64,000 nt of DNA, taken from contig JAKTNV010000003.1 of assembly GCA_022747635.1 (NCBI GenBank), forward strand, positions 49,085,475 to 49,149,474. The letters are read 5' to 3'. The notes beneath the pieces were generated by a model. That model was not told the DNA's origin and searched no databases. It saw nothing but the letters and a program-made list of their open reading frames with translations. Position 1 is the stretch's first letter; each line of letters starts with the position of its first letter. Positions 25,195 to 35,525 of this stretch are shown here, piece by piece. The DNA is from Hetaerina americana (Eukaryota; Arthropoda; Insecta; Odonata; Calopterygidae). The position numbers and the translations under genes were made by a program.

Positions 25195-25302
25195 TATCAT
25201 ACACGACCTAGGTTTCGACTTACCTGATGATGACTTTGAAAGTCGAAATTTAGGTCATGAATAATACAATATAAGTGGAAGAACTAACTATTTTCTTTTC
25301 CG
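25195..25302 (+). repeat. CTGATGATGA-core dispersed repeat, copy 1
   Basis: A 17-bp stem (25205-25221 with 25240-25256, two G-U pairs in RNA) encloses a loop containing CTGATGATGAC. It is followed by GAAA, then a stretch with AATAA and GTGGAAG. The same order (CTGATGATGAC, short hairpin, GAAA, AATAAA, GTGGAAG, ATTTTC) occurs at 35440-35525, so this is a repeat family. The core resembles the CUGAUGA...GAAA elements of hammerhead motifs, but a matching stem I was not found. Confidence 0.6.
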
Positions 25303-28300
25303 ACCCCTTGTAAACTTCATCAATTCAGCCCTACGAATTGATCAGTTCAACTAAAACTGATCGCTTATTATTATAATCAAGAACTATGCTTGAGCCTATC
25401 TTTTCGCATGATTAAAACACGCAGTTATCAAAAAATTCAATTTCCTACTACACGAACTTCAATGTTTTATATAAAATCCACTATTTATCATAGTCGTGCA
25501 AATGTTAGAACTCAATCAACGTAACAGTCCCTAAATTCTTTCACCCCAGATATCAAACTTGAACTAATTCATTTTTACCACTACCTTTAATTCTACGCTC
25601 AAATGAAAAATAACGGTATTTGATTGATATCAGCAATTACTATAGGAGAACAGACAACCACTTAATCATGTATACGACGTCGATGGAGATATAACATTGA
25701 AATATTAGCGGAATTAGCGTGAATCGGACTATAGAGAATAAAGACGCGGGGCGAAAGACGAAGAGAACAAATGAAGTTGATGAAGAAATAGCCTTGGAAA
25801 GGAAGAGAGCAGAGAGGTTGATCGAAATGAGCAATCGCCATCGGAGAGCTTGGTTTCCGTATCGACAAGCAGGCCGAGAAGAGAGAAAAATGGAGACAAA
25901 TTGGTCCGGATGATGGAAGAGCCACGGAAACGATTGGCCTTTGGGGGTGCCTACTTGTAAAACTGACTCATCCCTGTTCGAGAATGGAGGCAAGCGTGGG
26001 CGGCCAGACGAGGACGAAGCGTGATGGGTAAGGAGTTGCGAGAGCAATTCAATGCTGAGAATCAAATTCAATATCCGCTATGCACTAAACATAAGAACTG
26101 ATACAGTCGCACAGAAAAATACTGGGGGTTCAACTAGAAATAAATAAAATGTGGCATTGAGCCATATAAACTTGAGGAATGAATTGTTGGACAACCCCAT
26201 AAGGCTATAAAAATTTACACAGAATATATACATCAACTTCTATCAGAGAAGAGGAATTTTGCATAAATGCACATATGATACGTGAGCATTCGCTCTCACA
26301 CATGGCCTCACGTGGTGTGCAAAAACTTATAGATGAATCGCTATCAATTGAGTTGTACTGTTTCCATTTGGGCTGCTGCATGAAGAAAAACTGATCAATG
26401 CTTTATATTGGGGTCGTAAAATTTATGGCTCACATTTCCGGAAGCAATGATGCCACATAAAATTTGAAATGATGGTCCGAGCTTCTTTAAGATAGTTGAA
26501 ATGAATCAATTGAGTCGAATGACGTGAGTTTAAGGAAAAGTTTCACAGCTTAGAGCTGATTGTTGCAGCGGTCAATAATGTAAAAGCAGGACAATAACCT
26601 TTTACAGTGGATAGCTGACTAAATGAATAGGTGAGCCATTTAAAATGGGTCCGTAAGTAAATAACACTTTGCAAGCGACGAATACCATATTCGCGAGGCT
26701 ACAGAGCTTCCGAACCCGTCGAGCTTCTTGTTCCTTAAGTTCTGCGTCTTGAAGGCAATAGCCTCACTTGCTGCACATATGATATGACTAATGAATCATA
26801 GTTTCCTCCGCAACTTCGAATCGCGTCATTTCCTGCGCGACTGCCACTAAACCTCTTCTCTCCTCCAGATAAAAGAAAAAAACTCGCTATCGGAGATATT
26901 TCGGGGAGGCGTCTGGGGTTGTTATGATTCCGCTGCTATCGTGAACGATGGATGTTTATCGTCCTTATCCTGTGAGAATAAATACCACCGATGTATTACG
27001 ACAAGAGGCTGGAGGTTCGTCTTTTACGACTATTTCAACACTTCGACCTGAAATAAACAAGTCATTTTCCCGAAGTAAAAAAATAAATGAATGATTTCGT
27101 GAGCATACCTACGCCACCAAATTTGCAAAATTATAATCACTAAATGAAAACGGAAATCATTCAGGCTCTCACATTAAACAAAATGGCGTATGAAACAAGA
27201 GCTAAATACCATAACTCACCATTTAGACATAAAGCGGTTTCGTTTTAGAGAAAGATGACACTTATTCACCAGACACCTATTTCTCAGTGATGTAAAAATT
27301 AGTATGACCACCGAACTGCAGATAAGTGAGGTAAATGATAGAATTAAATGTAGCATGAAATATGCAAGGGTTGGGGGCTTTTTAGGAGCCTATTCCATTA
27401 TTGATTAAAGTGAAACAGTCAACTAGCAATGTGCTTATCTGCTAAAAATGAATCCAATTCTCTAATATTCTAATATCGAAATCCAGTTCACTTCATACCG
27501 ACGCTAATTACGAAATTTTGATATTCATACAAATAAAAAACCGGCCGATTAATTCTTAAGTGTAATTTCAACAAGGTTTGGATTTTCGTGGCAGCCTCCT
27601 TCCTTCATGTCGCCGAAAAAAAATCGCTATGACTTTAATGATTATTTATACACCTTTTTTTTTCAAAAGCATAAAATCTAATTTCTTTGTTACTACAATA
27701 AAACTCTGTACTGCACAGATTACATATCCCTACTTCTTTCTCTCCTCCGAAGGTACGCATTCGTTTTCCAACCTGTTACTTGGTCTTCACTCTCCAATTA
27801 CAAAAATTAGTCGACTCGAAATCCTTTCTCGCCCACTCCTTCGTTAATCACCCGTCTGACCCTTTCGAGTCCCAACTGCACTGGATCGAACACTTATTAA
27901 CTTCACCTCTTCTCTTAACATCGGATTTCATTTTTTTTTTCTCCGTTGTAAACGACCACGTTCTATCCTTCGTAGCATGACCCCAGCGATCTAAAGGTTA
28001 TCTCAGCAGGGCTCATCCCTCCTCACTGCAAGCGCGGGGAAGGAGAAATGCCAGTGGATATAGAGTCGGAATAAGACTAAAGGAATAACAGGATCTCTCC
28101 AAATGTATTCCCGATCTCAGACCCTCGCTTAAAATTTTATTTACACTCACATTTCTTTATATGATTTCCACTGCTTATTGTGAGCCGCACATTGGCCTCC
28201 GAAAACATTGCGCGAAGCAAGAACTGAGTACCCGACCATGATAAAAACTCAGTGTTCACGGTGAAGTTATGAGACACAACAAGATTTTCTCCGCGAGTGT

Positions 28301-28499
28301 AGATGCGATAAAATGTATGTATAAATTGAATGAGGATTTTTACACCTTCGCAACGCATTCTTTATACTGCATTCAGCCCAAAATATAAAATCACATTCCC
28401 AAGTACCTTATTTGTCGGGGAAAAGAAAACAAGGAGATTCCAATTAAGTTGATTTTTTGCTCTTTCCGGCGTCCATTTGCCCCTGGGATGCACAGAAAA
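25303..28499. other. Noncoding DNA, no gene recognised
   Basis: Contains overlapping ORFs on both strands at 25640-26071 in a mixed purine/pyrimidine patch, with no domain. Nothing else is supported. Confidence 0.5.
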
Positions 28500-28660
28500 G
28501 TCACTCCTGGCTAAAAATCAGGCATACCAATCAAGGGTCGGCCCTCTAAGAGTTTGCGAGAGTAATGACCAGGATGGGAATCGAACCCGCGAACTTTGGG
28601 TGGGCAGGCGATCGCGTAACCCACCAGAATAACCCGACTGGCATTCGAGTAGTAGTAGTT
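28500..28660 (-). repeat. tRNA-like repeat, reverse orientation (first unit)
   Basis: The complement carries a B-box match (GGTTCGATTCCC; plus-strand GGGAATCGAACC at about 28575-28586) and a tRNA-like head ending near 28650. It is followed by CTGGCATTCGA, which also follows the second tRNA-like unit at 28880-28967. I interpret it as part of a SINE-like composite. Confidence 0.55.
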
Positions 28661-28964
28661 TTGAGGGGAGGCGACCGACAGCTAAGGTCATTTGCGCCAT
28701 AGGGGAAGGACAGGAAAGGATGAAGGGTGGAGAGAAACCCGGCGTCGGCATTAGCCTACTCTTTACGAAAGGCGCCAAGGGGTCCGCGGCTTAACGTCCC
28801 ATCCGACGGACGGCGTACTCACTCAAAGTGCCCTCCACAAAGCACCTCAAGTAGGGATCGAGATACCTCTGAAAAATATTCAACACCGCCGGGATTTGAA
28901 CCCGCGCCCTCAGGGTGGGAAGCCAGTACGTTAGCCCCCGCACCATCTCGATCCCCTCTGGCAT

Positions 28965-28967
<3 letters not shown>
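28661..28967 (-). repeat. tRNA-like repeat, reverse orientation (second unit) with linking body
   Basis: The body includes GCGGCTTAACGTCCCATCCG. Near 28880-28955 the complement has a tRNA-like segment with B-box GGTTCAAATCCC. The unit ends in CTGGCATTCGA and runs straight into a long (AT)n array. Two tRNA-like heads in the same orientation within 400 bp suggest a dimeric SINE or two adjacent insertions. Confidence 0.55.

Positions 28968-29055
<88 letters not shown>
28968..29055. repeat. (AT)n microsatellite
   Basis: Uninterrupted run beginning at the last base of the SINE-like composite on its left. Confidence 0.95.
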
Positions 29056-29056
<1 letters not shown>

Positions 29057-29656
29057 TGTGTGTACATGTATGTATAAATGGATCGGAGAGAAAGAGTGCT
29101 GTTGTGCTGTTATTAGGATTTCAAAAGGAAAATCCGTTCACAATATTAGGATAAAATACACATGGTGGAGAGAATATAGGAACTATATGGCCAGTGAGTT
29201 TGGATATGGAAAGGGAATGTGATGTCGATAAATAATGATAATACATTTTTTTAATCGTTGATATCGTGCGGACAAGGCGCTTTCGCAATCATTGGTTATA
29301 CAAATTAAAATGTGCTATCAAATGATAAAAGTAGATACACATGGAGGCTTTGATCCCACGTACATCGCACTCTTGAGGTTACGCTCCTCACCGAGAAATG
29401 TGGAACTCTCAATTTCCAAACGGCATATGCGTATGCAACTATATTAAGACTCTCTGAGAATTAATAAATATCACGTACAAAAGATAACGCCCATCCCAAT
29501 AAAATAATATCAATTGGTGATACAACTATTTATTATGAGTCACCTGTGAAAATGTCTTAACAGCTGAGGATAGACGTCATGTAACAAAATATCCAACGGC
29601 GAGGGTAAAACCAAGGAGATTATTTAAATAGCTTTATATACTATATAATATATATA
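29056..29656. other. Noncoding DNA left of the full-length RTE
   Basis: AT-rich sequence without ORFs of note. The last 30 bases are irregular TA repeats that join the A-rich tail of the RTE. Confidence 0.55.
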
Positions 29657-29760
29657 TTTTTTTAAGGTAATCTACCGGTTAAGGTAGGTTTTTGGATGGA
29701 CACAACTACCAAACAAATATTTTATTACTCCTAACAAAACACAAAATCCATCATCCTACT

Positions 29761-31365
29761 CTATATCAGGTCCCTCTTCATCTCTGAGTACTTTCTTCCT
29801 CCCTTCATCCCGTCCAACATCCCTATCCTGTTCCTTCCCTTTCCTCTTTTGCCCAACATTCTACCCTCTATCACAGTCTTCAACATCCCACTGCCGGTCA
29901 ATACCCCCTTCATCCACTTTTCCTGCCTCCACATGATTTCTCCCAACAAACCCCTCTCTTCGCCCACCATACCAAGTACTTCCTCATTTGTTTTCTTCTC
30001 TGTCCATTTCACCTTCTCCATTCTTCTCCACACCCACATTTCAAAAGCCTCCAATCTACGTCTATCCTCCTGCTTCAATGACCACGTTTCCGCACCGTAC
30101 ATAGCTACGCTCCATATCAAAGTTTTTACGAGTCTTTTCTTAACATCCTTACTCAGAGTCCCCGTCATCAACTCCCTCCTCCTTGTGAAAGCCTCTTTGC
30201 CTAGCGCAATTCTTCTCCTTACGTCCCTACTACTTTGACCGTGTTGGTCCAAAACACTACCGAGATACGTAAACTGCTCTACCTGCTCTAGTTTTTGCCC
30301 TCCTATTTTAATGTTAAGCTTGGCCTTTTTCTTTCTAGAAAATCGCATAACCTTTGTTTTCTTAATATTGATTCTCATCCCATTGCTGTCGCACTGAATT
30401 TCCAATTCACTCAGCAATGCTTGCAGCCCCTTGGCTGACTGACAAACTAAAGCTTGGTCATCAGCAAACCTAACTGATTTTACGAATTCCCCGCCCACTT
30501 TCATTCCTACCTCTAGTTCTTCCCATGCCTCTTTAATCATTTCCTCTGCATACAGGTTGAACAGCAACGGTGATAATGGGCAACCCTGCCTTACACCCCT
30601 TCCTAACACTGCCCATCCTGACTCCCCGTTTCCCACCCGCACCTGAGCAGTCTGAGACATGTACAGGTTGCGGATTAGCCTCCTTTCCCTCCAATCTATT
30701 CCTATTTTCTGCAATATACTCATTAGTTTTTCCCAATTCACCCTATCAAACGCTTTTTCGAAATCTACGAAACAGGCAAATACCTCCTGGTTGTGTTCTA
30801 TATTCCTCTCGATTAATAATCTCATTACTGCAATGGCATCACGCGTACCTCTCCCCTTCCTAAACCCAAACTGATCATCCCCTAAGTAATCATTTGCCCT
30901 ACTCTCTATCCTTTTGTTTATGATCCTGAGAACTACTTTAGCTGCGTGGGATATCAAACTAATTGTCCTATAGTCCTCACATGACGTGGCCTTTACCTTT
31001 TTCGGAATAGGAACTAAAACTGATCTCAAAAAGTCTTCCGGCCAGGTTCCCTCCTCATAAATACTACGGATCAGCCCATATAGCCTCTTCCTCCCACATT
31101 TTCCTAAGCATTTTAAAAGTTCCACGGGAATGTTGTCTACCCCCACGGCCTTATTTAGTTTCATCTCCCTTAATGCCCTTTCTATCTCATGGTCTAGTAT
31201 GCCTGGACCTAAGCTGTCCTCCTCTACGTCATTTTCTTTTTCAATGTCTAACTTTGTTGGTCTGAGTTCTTTACCATACAGTTCTTCTATATACTCCTTC
31301 CATCTCTCTTGGATCTTTCCTGCGTCAACTATTACCTTACCCGCCTTATCTCTAACTGTTAGCAT
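29761..31365 (-). CDS. RTE reverse transcriptase ORF (copy 2)
   Basis: A 534-codon ORF with the same protein as copy 1. The catalytic Asp residues are visible in DFEKAFD (201-207) and FADD (300-303), with RQGCPLSP at 259-266 between them. It would reverse-transcribe the element RNA from the nick made by the endonuclease. The start chosen is the ATG whose bases overlap the upstream stop (ATGCTAA). In-frame sequence upstream of this ATG also reads as basic linker, so in the ancestral element the RT was probably fused to the endonuclease. Whether this copy makes RT by reinitiation, by frameshifting or not at all cannot be read from the sequence. Confidence 0.92.
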   Translation of the reverse strand: MLTVRDKAGKVIVDAGKIQERWKEYIEELYGKELRPTKLDIEKENDVEEDSLGPGILDHEIERALREMKLNKAVGVDNIPVELLKCLGKCGRKRLYGLIRSIYEEGTWPEDFLRSVLVPIPKKVKATSCEDYRTISLISHAAKVVLRIINKRIESRANDYLGDDQFGFRKGRGTRDAIAVMRLLIERNIEHNQEVFACFVDFEKAFDRVNWEKLMSILQKIGIDWRERRLIRNLYMSQTAQVRVGNGESGWAVLGRGVRQGCPLSPLLFNLYAEEMIKEAWEELEVGMKVGGEFVKSVRFADDQALVCQSAKGLQALLSELEIQCDSNGMRINIKKTKVMRFSRKKKAKLNIKIGGQKLEQVEQFTYLGSVLDQHGQSSRDVRRRIALGKEAFTRRRELMTGTLSKDVKKRLVKTLIWSVAMYGAETWSLKQEDRRRLEAFEMWVWRRMEKVKWTEKKTNEEVLGMVGEERGLLGEIMWRQEKWMKGVLTGSGMLKTVIEGRMLGKRGKGRNRIGMLDGMKGGRKYSEMKRDLI

Positions 31366-32732
31366 AGCTCTTCTTTCTTACTTCCCGATAACGATTTAAC
31401 TTTGCTGTACAGCGCACCGATTTCACCCTTCCTCTGCAGACTTTCCATATCCTCGCACTGCGTCTTCCACCATGCTTCTTTTGCTTTATTTGTTGCCCGC
31501 CTCAATTTATTGTTCAATTCTTTGTACTTCATTTTGCCTAATTCTGTATTCATATTCTTCCATTTTCTCCGCTCATCCATCTTTGTAATCATCTCATCCG
31601 TGATCCATGGTTTCCTAGTCCTTTTAGCGTTAACGGTTCCAATAGTGTCTTTTGCGGCTTTAGACAACCCCTTCTTGATCATTTCCCATTTTTCTTCGAT
31701 AGTACTAAGCCCTTTACCATCCTCCATGATTTTCTCTACCGCCTGTTTGTATTCCTTCCTTTTCAACCCATTTAACGCTTCTACATTCCATTTTCTAACT
31801 AGCCGCCCCTGCCTTATCTTTTTGAAACGTACGCTACATTTCATAACAACTAAATTGTGGTCTGAGTCCGCATCCGCTCCCGGGAAGCTGTGGGAATTTA
31901 TCACACTATCCCTAAACCTGTGTCTAACCAGGATATAATCTAGCTGATATCTTCCTGAGTCACCTGGCATTTTCCATGTATACCTGCGTCTTTTGTGGTG
32001 TCTAAACCAAGTGTTGGTGATGACTAACCCCTGTCTTCTGCAGAACTCAACTGCTTTCTCCCCGCGGTCATTCCTCGTGCCTAAACCGTAGTCCCCCACC
32101 TCATCACCATCTCTTCCTTCGCCTACCGTCGCATTCCAATCCCCCATCACTATCAAATGTTTCCCTGCGGGAACACACGCGATCATGTCCTCTAACTGAT
32201 CGTATATCCTATCGACCTCTTCTTCCTTATGGTTGCTCGGTGGCATGTATACTTGAATAATAACTAAGTTCGTCGGTTCTGCTTTTATCTCCGCTAGTAG
32301 TATTCTATCCGTTACCTGCTCTATGTTGACTACGCTTCTCCCTACCTCTTCATTTAATACAATGGCAACCCCTCGTTGGCTCTCGTCCCCGCCGCTGTAT
32401 ATTATTCTATACTTATCACTCCAGTAATCCCCGCTATCTTTCCATCTCACCTCGCATAGACCTAAAATATCTATATTTCCCCTTTCCATCTCTCGCTTAA
32501 CATTCTCCAATTTCCCTGTCCTCATCATTGTCCGAACATTCCACGTTCCTATTCTAACTAATTTCGTCTTCTTCTCCTGCGTCTTCTGTCCTGCTGCTGC
32601 TGGTTTTCCCTTGCAAGGGTTTCGTGGGATGACGACCGCGGAAGCCTTGCCTCCCCCGCTGCCGGGCACGACACACGGCCGATTGGGCCGAGCCCCGTGG
32701 TTGCCAGGACTCAAAATATCTCTATTGTCCAT
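31359..32732 (-). CDS. RTE apurinic-like endonuclease ORF (copy 2)
   Basis: A 457-codon ORF. Residues 1-58 are a basic, glycine- and proline-rich lead. The exonuclease/endonuclease/phosphatase fold follows: TWNVR at 63-67, the catalytic Glu in LCEVRW (E94), YMPP at 162-165, GDWN at 197-200 and SDH at 290-292. All key positions of the family are intact. The enzyme nicks target DNA so that the RT can prime there. After residue 300 a Lys/Glu-rich linker runs to the stop. The stop codon overlaps the RT start by 7 nt, which is unusual because RTE normally has one continuous ORF. Confidence 0.92.
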   Translation of the reverse strand: MDNRDILSPGNHGARPNRPCVVPGSGGGKASAVVIPRNPCKGKPAAAGQKTQEKKTKLVRIGTWNVRTMMRTGKLENVKREMERGNIDILGLCEVRWKDSGDYWSDKYRIIYSGGDESQRGVAIVLNEEVGRSVVNIEQVTDRILLAEIKAEPTNLVIIQVYMPPSNHKEEEVDRIYDQLEDMIACVPAGKHLIVMGDWNATVGEGRDGDEVGDYGLGTRNDRGEKAVEFCRRQGLVITNTWFRHHKRRRYTWKMPGDSGRYQLDYILVRHRFRDSVINSHSFPGADADSDHNLVVMKCSVRFKKIRQGRLVRKWNVEALNGLKRKEYKQAVEKIMEDGKGLSTIEEKWEMIKKGLSKAAKDTIGTVNAKRTRKPWITDEMITKMDERRKWKNMNTELGKMKYKELNNKLRRATNKAKEAWWKTQCEDMESLQRKGEIGALYSKVKSLSGSKKEELC

Positions 32733-33025
32733 TATATTTTTCTAGGGAATGATAATTGAGGTGGTTTCCCGTTGCCTTCCTCAATAGTGTTTTTAACGTG
32801 ACACCATCACTTAATGGCCGCCCCACTGGGGTCAGACGCCATTGCAGCCGCCTCACTGAGGAACAGACGCTGCGTGGACTACCTTTCGTCTGGCTCCTAA
32901 CCTTCGACCTATCTGGCATGGGTGACCCTACCAGGAGCAATAATTATTACTCCCGCCAGCACAGCTCCAGGGGTCATCGGAACGCACAAGCCCTTCCACC
33001 ACGTCAAGGTTGTAGTCCGGGGAGG

Positions 33026-33028
<3 letters not shown>
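32733..33028 (-). promoter_or_regulatory. RTE 5' UTR with presumed internal promoter
   Basis: This segment lies between the element's 5' boundary at (TA)n and the endonuclease ATG. Full-length RTE elements carry an internal promoter in this region. That role is inferred from the family; no specific core motif was identified here. ORFs seen here on either strand are incidental. Confidence 0.5.
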
Positions 33029-33087
<59 letters not shown>

Positions 33088-33100
33088 TATATATATATAT
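33029..33100. repeat. (TA)n microsatellite abutting the RTE 5' end
   Basis: A nearly pure TA run with one ACTA interruption. It starts at the last base of the RTE 5' UTR and ends at the SINE body on its right. Confidence 0.95.
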
Positions 33101-33305
33101 CTACTGACCGGAGGGTCAGAGTGCCTTGCCCGGCACCCGCAGCTCCACCCAATCTATACGATTTTTCGGGTACCAGGTCTGCCTGGGAAACCATAACCGA
33201 CACATGGAAAGGAACTGCCCCCCCTACCCTGATGTGTGAATTTCACACGCCGTCGGGCTTAGTACTGGGTGAACTCTGCTACCACCTACCAAACCGACCT
33301 TCGGC
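33101..33305 (+). repeat. SINE family 1, headless copy between TA arrays
   Basis: It begins with CTACTGACCGGAGGG and shares AGCTCCACCCA, TTTTTCGGGTACC, the CATA..CGACAC block and GAAAGGAAC with the copy at 15031-15217. The tRNA-like head is missing: the copy starts where the tRNA anticodon region would be. It lies between two (TA)n arrays, so the start may be a 5' truncation inside a microsatellite. Confidence 0.7.
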
Positions 33306-33316
33306 TTGATTACTGT

Positions 33317-33324
33317 GTATATAT

Positions 33325-33362
<38 letters not shown>
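33317..33362. repeat. (TA)n microsatellite
   Basis: A TA run with one ACAC interruption, right of the headless SINE. Confidence 0.93.
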
Positions 33363-33365
<3 letters not shown>

Positions 33366-35439
33366 GAACGATACTTTGCGCTATCATGCCAAAAACAACG
33401 CACACTAACTCCAATTACAATAAATGTATCCATTTTGATCCTTCCTGGACAAACTGGAATGTCCACGCGAAAACCATTCCTCGTAGCATAAGATTCGATT
33501 ATTATCGAAGTGTCAGTGACCACCGCCCACCATGCTCCGCCACTAAGTCGCGCCAGCACACCCTCGCCTCTTGTCCTTCAACTCTCGAGCCGACCACTTT
33601 TACAATGATCACACCCCCGTGGCTGGGCGGCAACGCAAGAGGGATGACGCTACGCTCTATGGGGATGCATGCGAGAAATTGAGAATTGTAAGCGACATGA
33701 ACACCAGCCCGCACGCTCATTAATTCCGATGATATCTCCGTGACTGCATACCCCGCGCCCATGGCGGAGGGCCACTGTAAGCTGCCGATGTTTTTCAGAA
33801 AAGGTATATTTATTTTTCATCCTACCGTTAGACAAATCCGACTGGCGCAATCACCTTTGAAAATCCTTCATCCACACGCAAAATTCATGACAGCAATAGC
33901 GAAACAAAAGAGACAATTTTTCTAACTAATAGCTTATTCAGTACTATATATTCAATACTACGATTATTCCCTTCTACGCTGAATAATGAAGTCACCGACC
34001 TTTCTTTAATGGTTGTCCCCCCCATGCCTTTTGCCCAAGACGGCTAGATGGGTAGTTCACAGATGCAGATAAATATTCGAGCAAACCTATGATTAACCAT
34101 CACGACCTTCCGACATAACCATCCGATTTTAAATCAAAATTATGCGTAAGTTCGATTGAATACACTATCACATAATCACATGATACAAAAATAGCCACAT
34201 GAAATCTAAAGACGCGAATCATAAAAAGTAATTGTAATCATTGGCGACTCATGTTAACTTGTTTCAAAGTGTATTTGCACGACAAAAAAAATAAAATGCT
34301 ACCATACGTTCGGAAGCGTTTCTGCACCCGACGATAGTGAATATTGTCTCCAGCAAACAACTTCCAAGCGAAATCCTGGGATAAAAGAGCAAAAGAAGCA
34401 ATTCTGAATAGTGCACGAGGTGAAAATCGCTATTATATGCTAGGTAAAATTCTGATCTCATCGTGGTTATTACTTAAGCAGGATTGCTACCAAGACCCTA
34501 TTCCCGCATTTTGGCAAAGTTCCAAGAGAACTGATGTTCCAAACAGTTGTTAACTACTTACCAAACGTAGGCAACCAACGCTACTCTTAACGATGCTACG
34601 CGATAATTAGTTGACATCTGAGTGTTGAATAGGAACTACAATAAAACCTGTGGATGAATTGATTTCGCAGTTTACGAAATGAATCCATTTCACAGTAACA
34701 CTGTTGAGACTGAAGAAAGAGAAATGTTTTTAACATTTATATTTCCCAAATCTGACAAATAATCCTCTATTTTGCGATGAACAAAGTTGATAACCAATCT
34801 ACGAACGAAGATTTTTGCAATGCGAAAAAAATATAATTGACCTGACGTGATAATTCAAGGGTTTGTAAATCAGGCAAGATTCGCCATTCTTCTTGTGTTA
34901 GTATTAGCAAAACATGAAAGCGTTCAGTGGCTGTGCCGATCAAATAACAGTATGGAATAGTTTACTTTGTGGTCAGTTTACGCATATAGAATAGTGATAA
35001 GAATTATTAAGGTTTGAAAAACTTCGTCTAAGAAAATCAAAGAAAACTTACATGGCCAAAACTTTTAAATGATAGCAGCAAATAATCAATGATATCAATA
35101 ACAAGAGGTTTTGAAGTTATATCAGGTTTATTTCATGAATTCATAGACGTAACTCAAACTCTGCTGTCCATAAACACATGTTATAAAACCACAAATACTG
35201 CCGAGTAGAACCTTCTTCGAAACCTCAGAATAAAGAAATGCGGCAGGTGTTTTATCCTAAAACACTATGTATCGCAAAACAAAAAAAAACATCTCGTAAT
35301 TGTCTGGTATAATACTGTAAAATTATTGTTCTTCCGTAAACTTCTCCTCGCCTAATGGAATATTTTAATTCTTGAAAATGCATTCGGAATTTCCGACTCG
35401 TGGATTCACAATTATGCGCAATGTTAATGAAAGAATTCC
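33363..35439. other. Noncoding DNA, no gene recognised
   Basis: Short overlapping ORFs near 33370-33850 have no domain. The remainder is AT-rich and unremarkable. Confidence 0.5.
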
Positions 35440-35525
35440 CTGAAGTACCTGATGATGACGCCGAAGCGTTGAAACCGGTGGTACGAATAAAAATTATGTG
35501 GAAGTTACAAAGTATTTTCATTTAA
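35440..35525 (+). repeat. CTGATGATGA-core dispersed repeat, copy 2
   Basis: It contains CTGATGATGACGC, a CGAA-capped short hairpin (ACGC/GCGT), GAAACCGGTGG, then AATAAAAATTATGTGGAAG. The element order matches copy 1 at 25195-25302. The family is unidentified; a Penelope-like or SINE origin is possible. Confidence 0.6.

Larger units (their letters stand above)
29657..33028 (-). mobile_element. RTE-clade non-LTR retrotransposon, full-length copy 2
   Basis: About 3.4 kb, the usual size for RTE elements. On the minus strand the order is: a 5' UTR of about 296 bases (33028-32733), an endonuclease ORF (32732-31359), an RT ORF (31365-29761), and a short 3' UTR with AATAAA (complement of 29721-29726) and an A-rich tail. 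The left end sits in irregular TA repeats, the right end in a long (TA)n array at 33029. Length, domain order, protein motifs and the very short 3' UTR all fit RTE. The ORF is split by a frame change that copy 1 shares, so autonomy is uncertain. Confidence 0.93.

Noticed and set aside
25222..25256. Functional hammerhead ribozyme
   Set aside because: The core strings are present, but stem I does not pair and an extra base follows CUGAUGA. It is kept only as a repeat with a resemblance.
28727..29077. Ile/Tyr repeat ORFs at (TA)n arrays (also near 6711, 14023, 32756, 33224 and 49469)
   Set aside because: They translate TA or TATG microsatellites and have no independent support.
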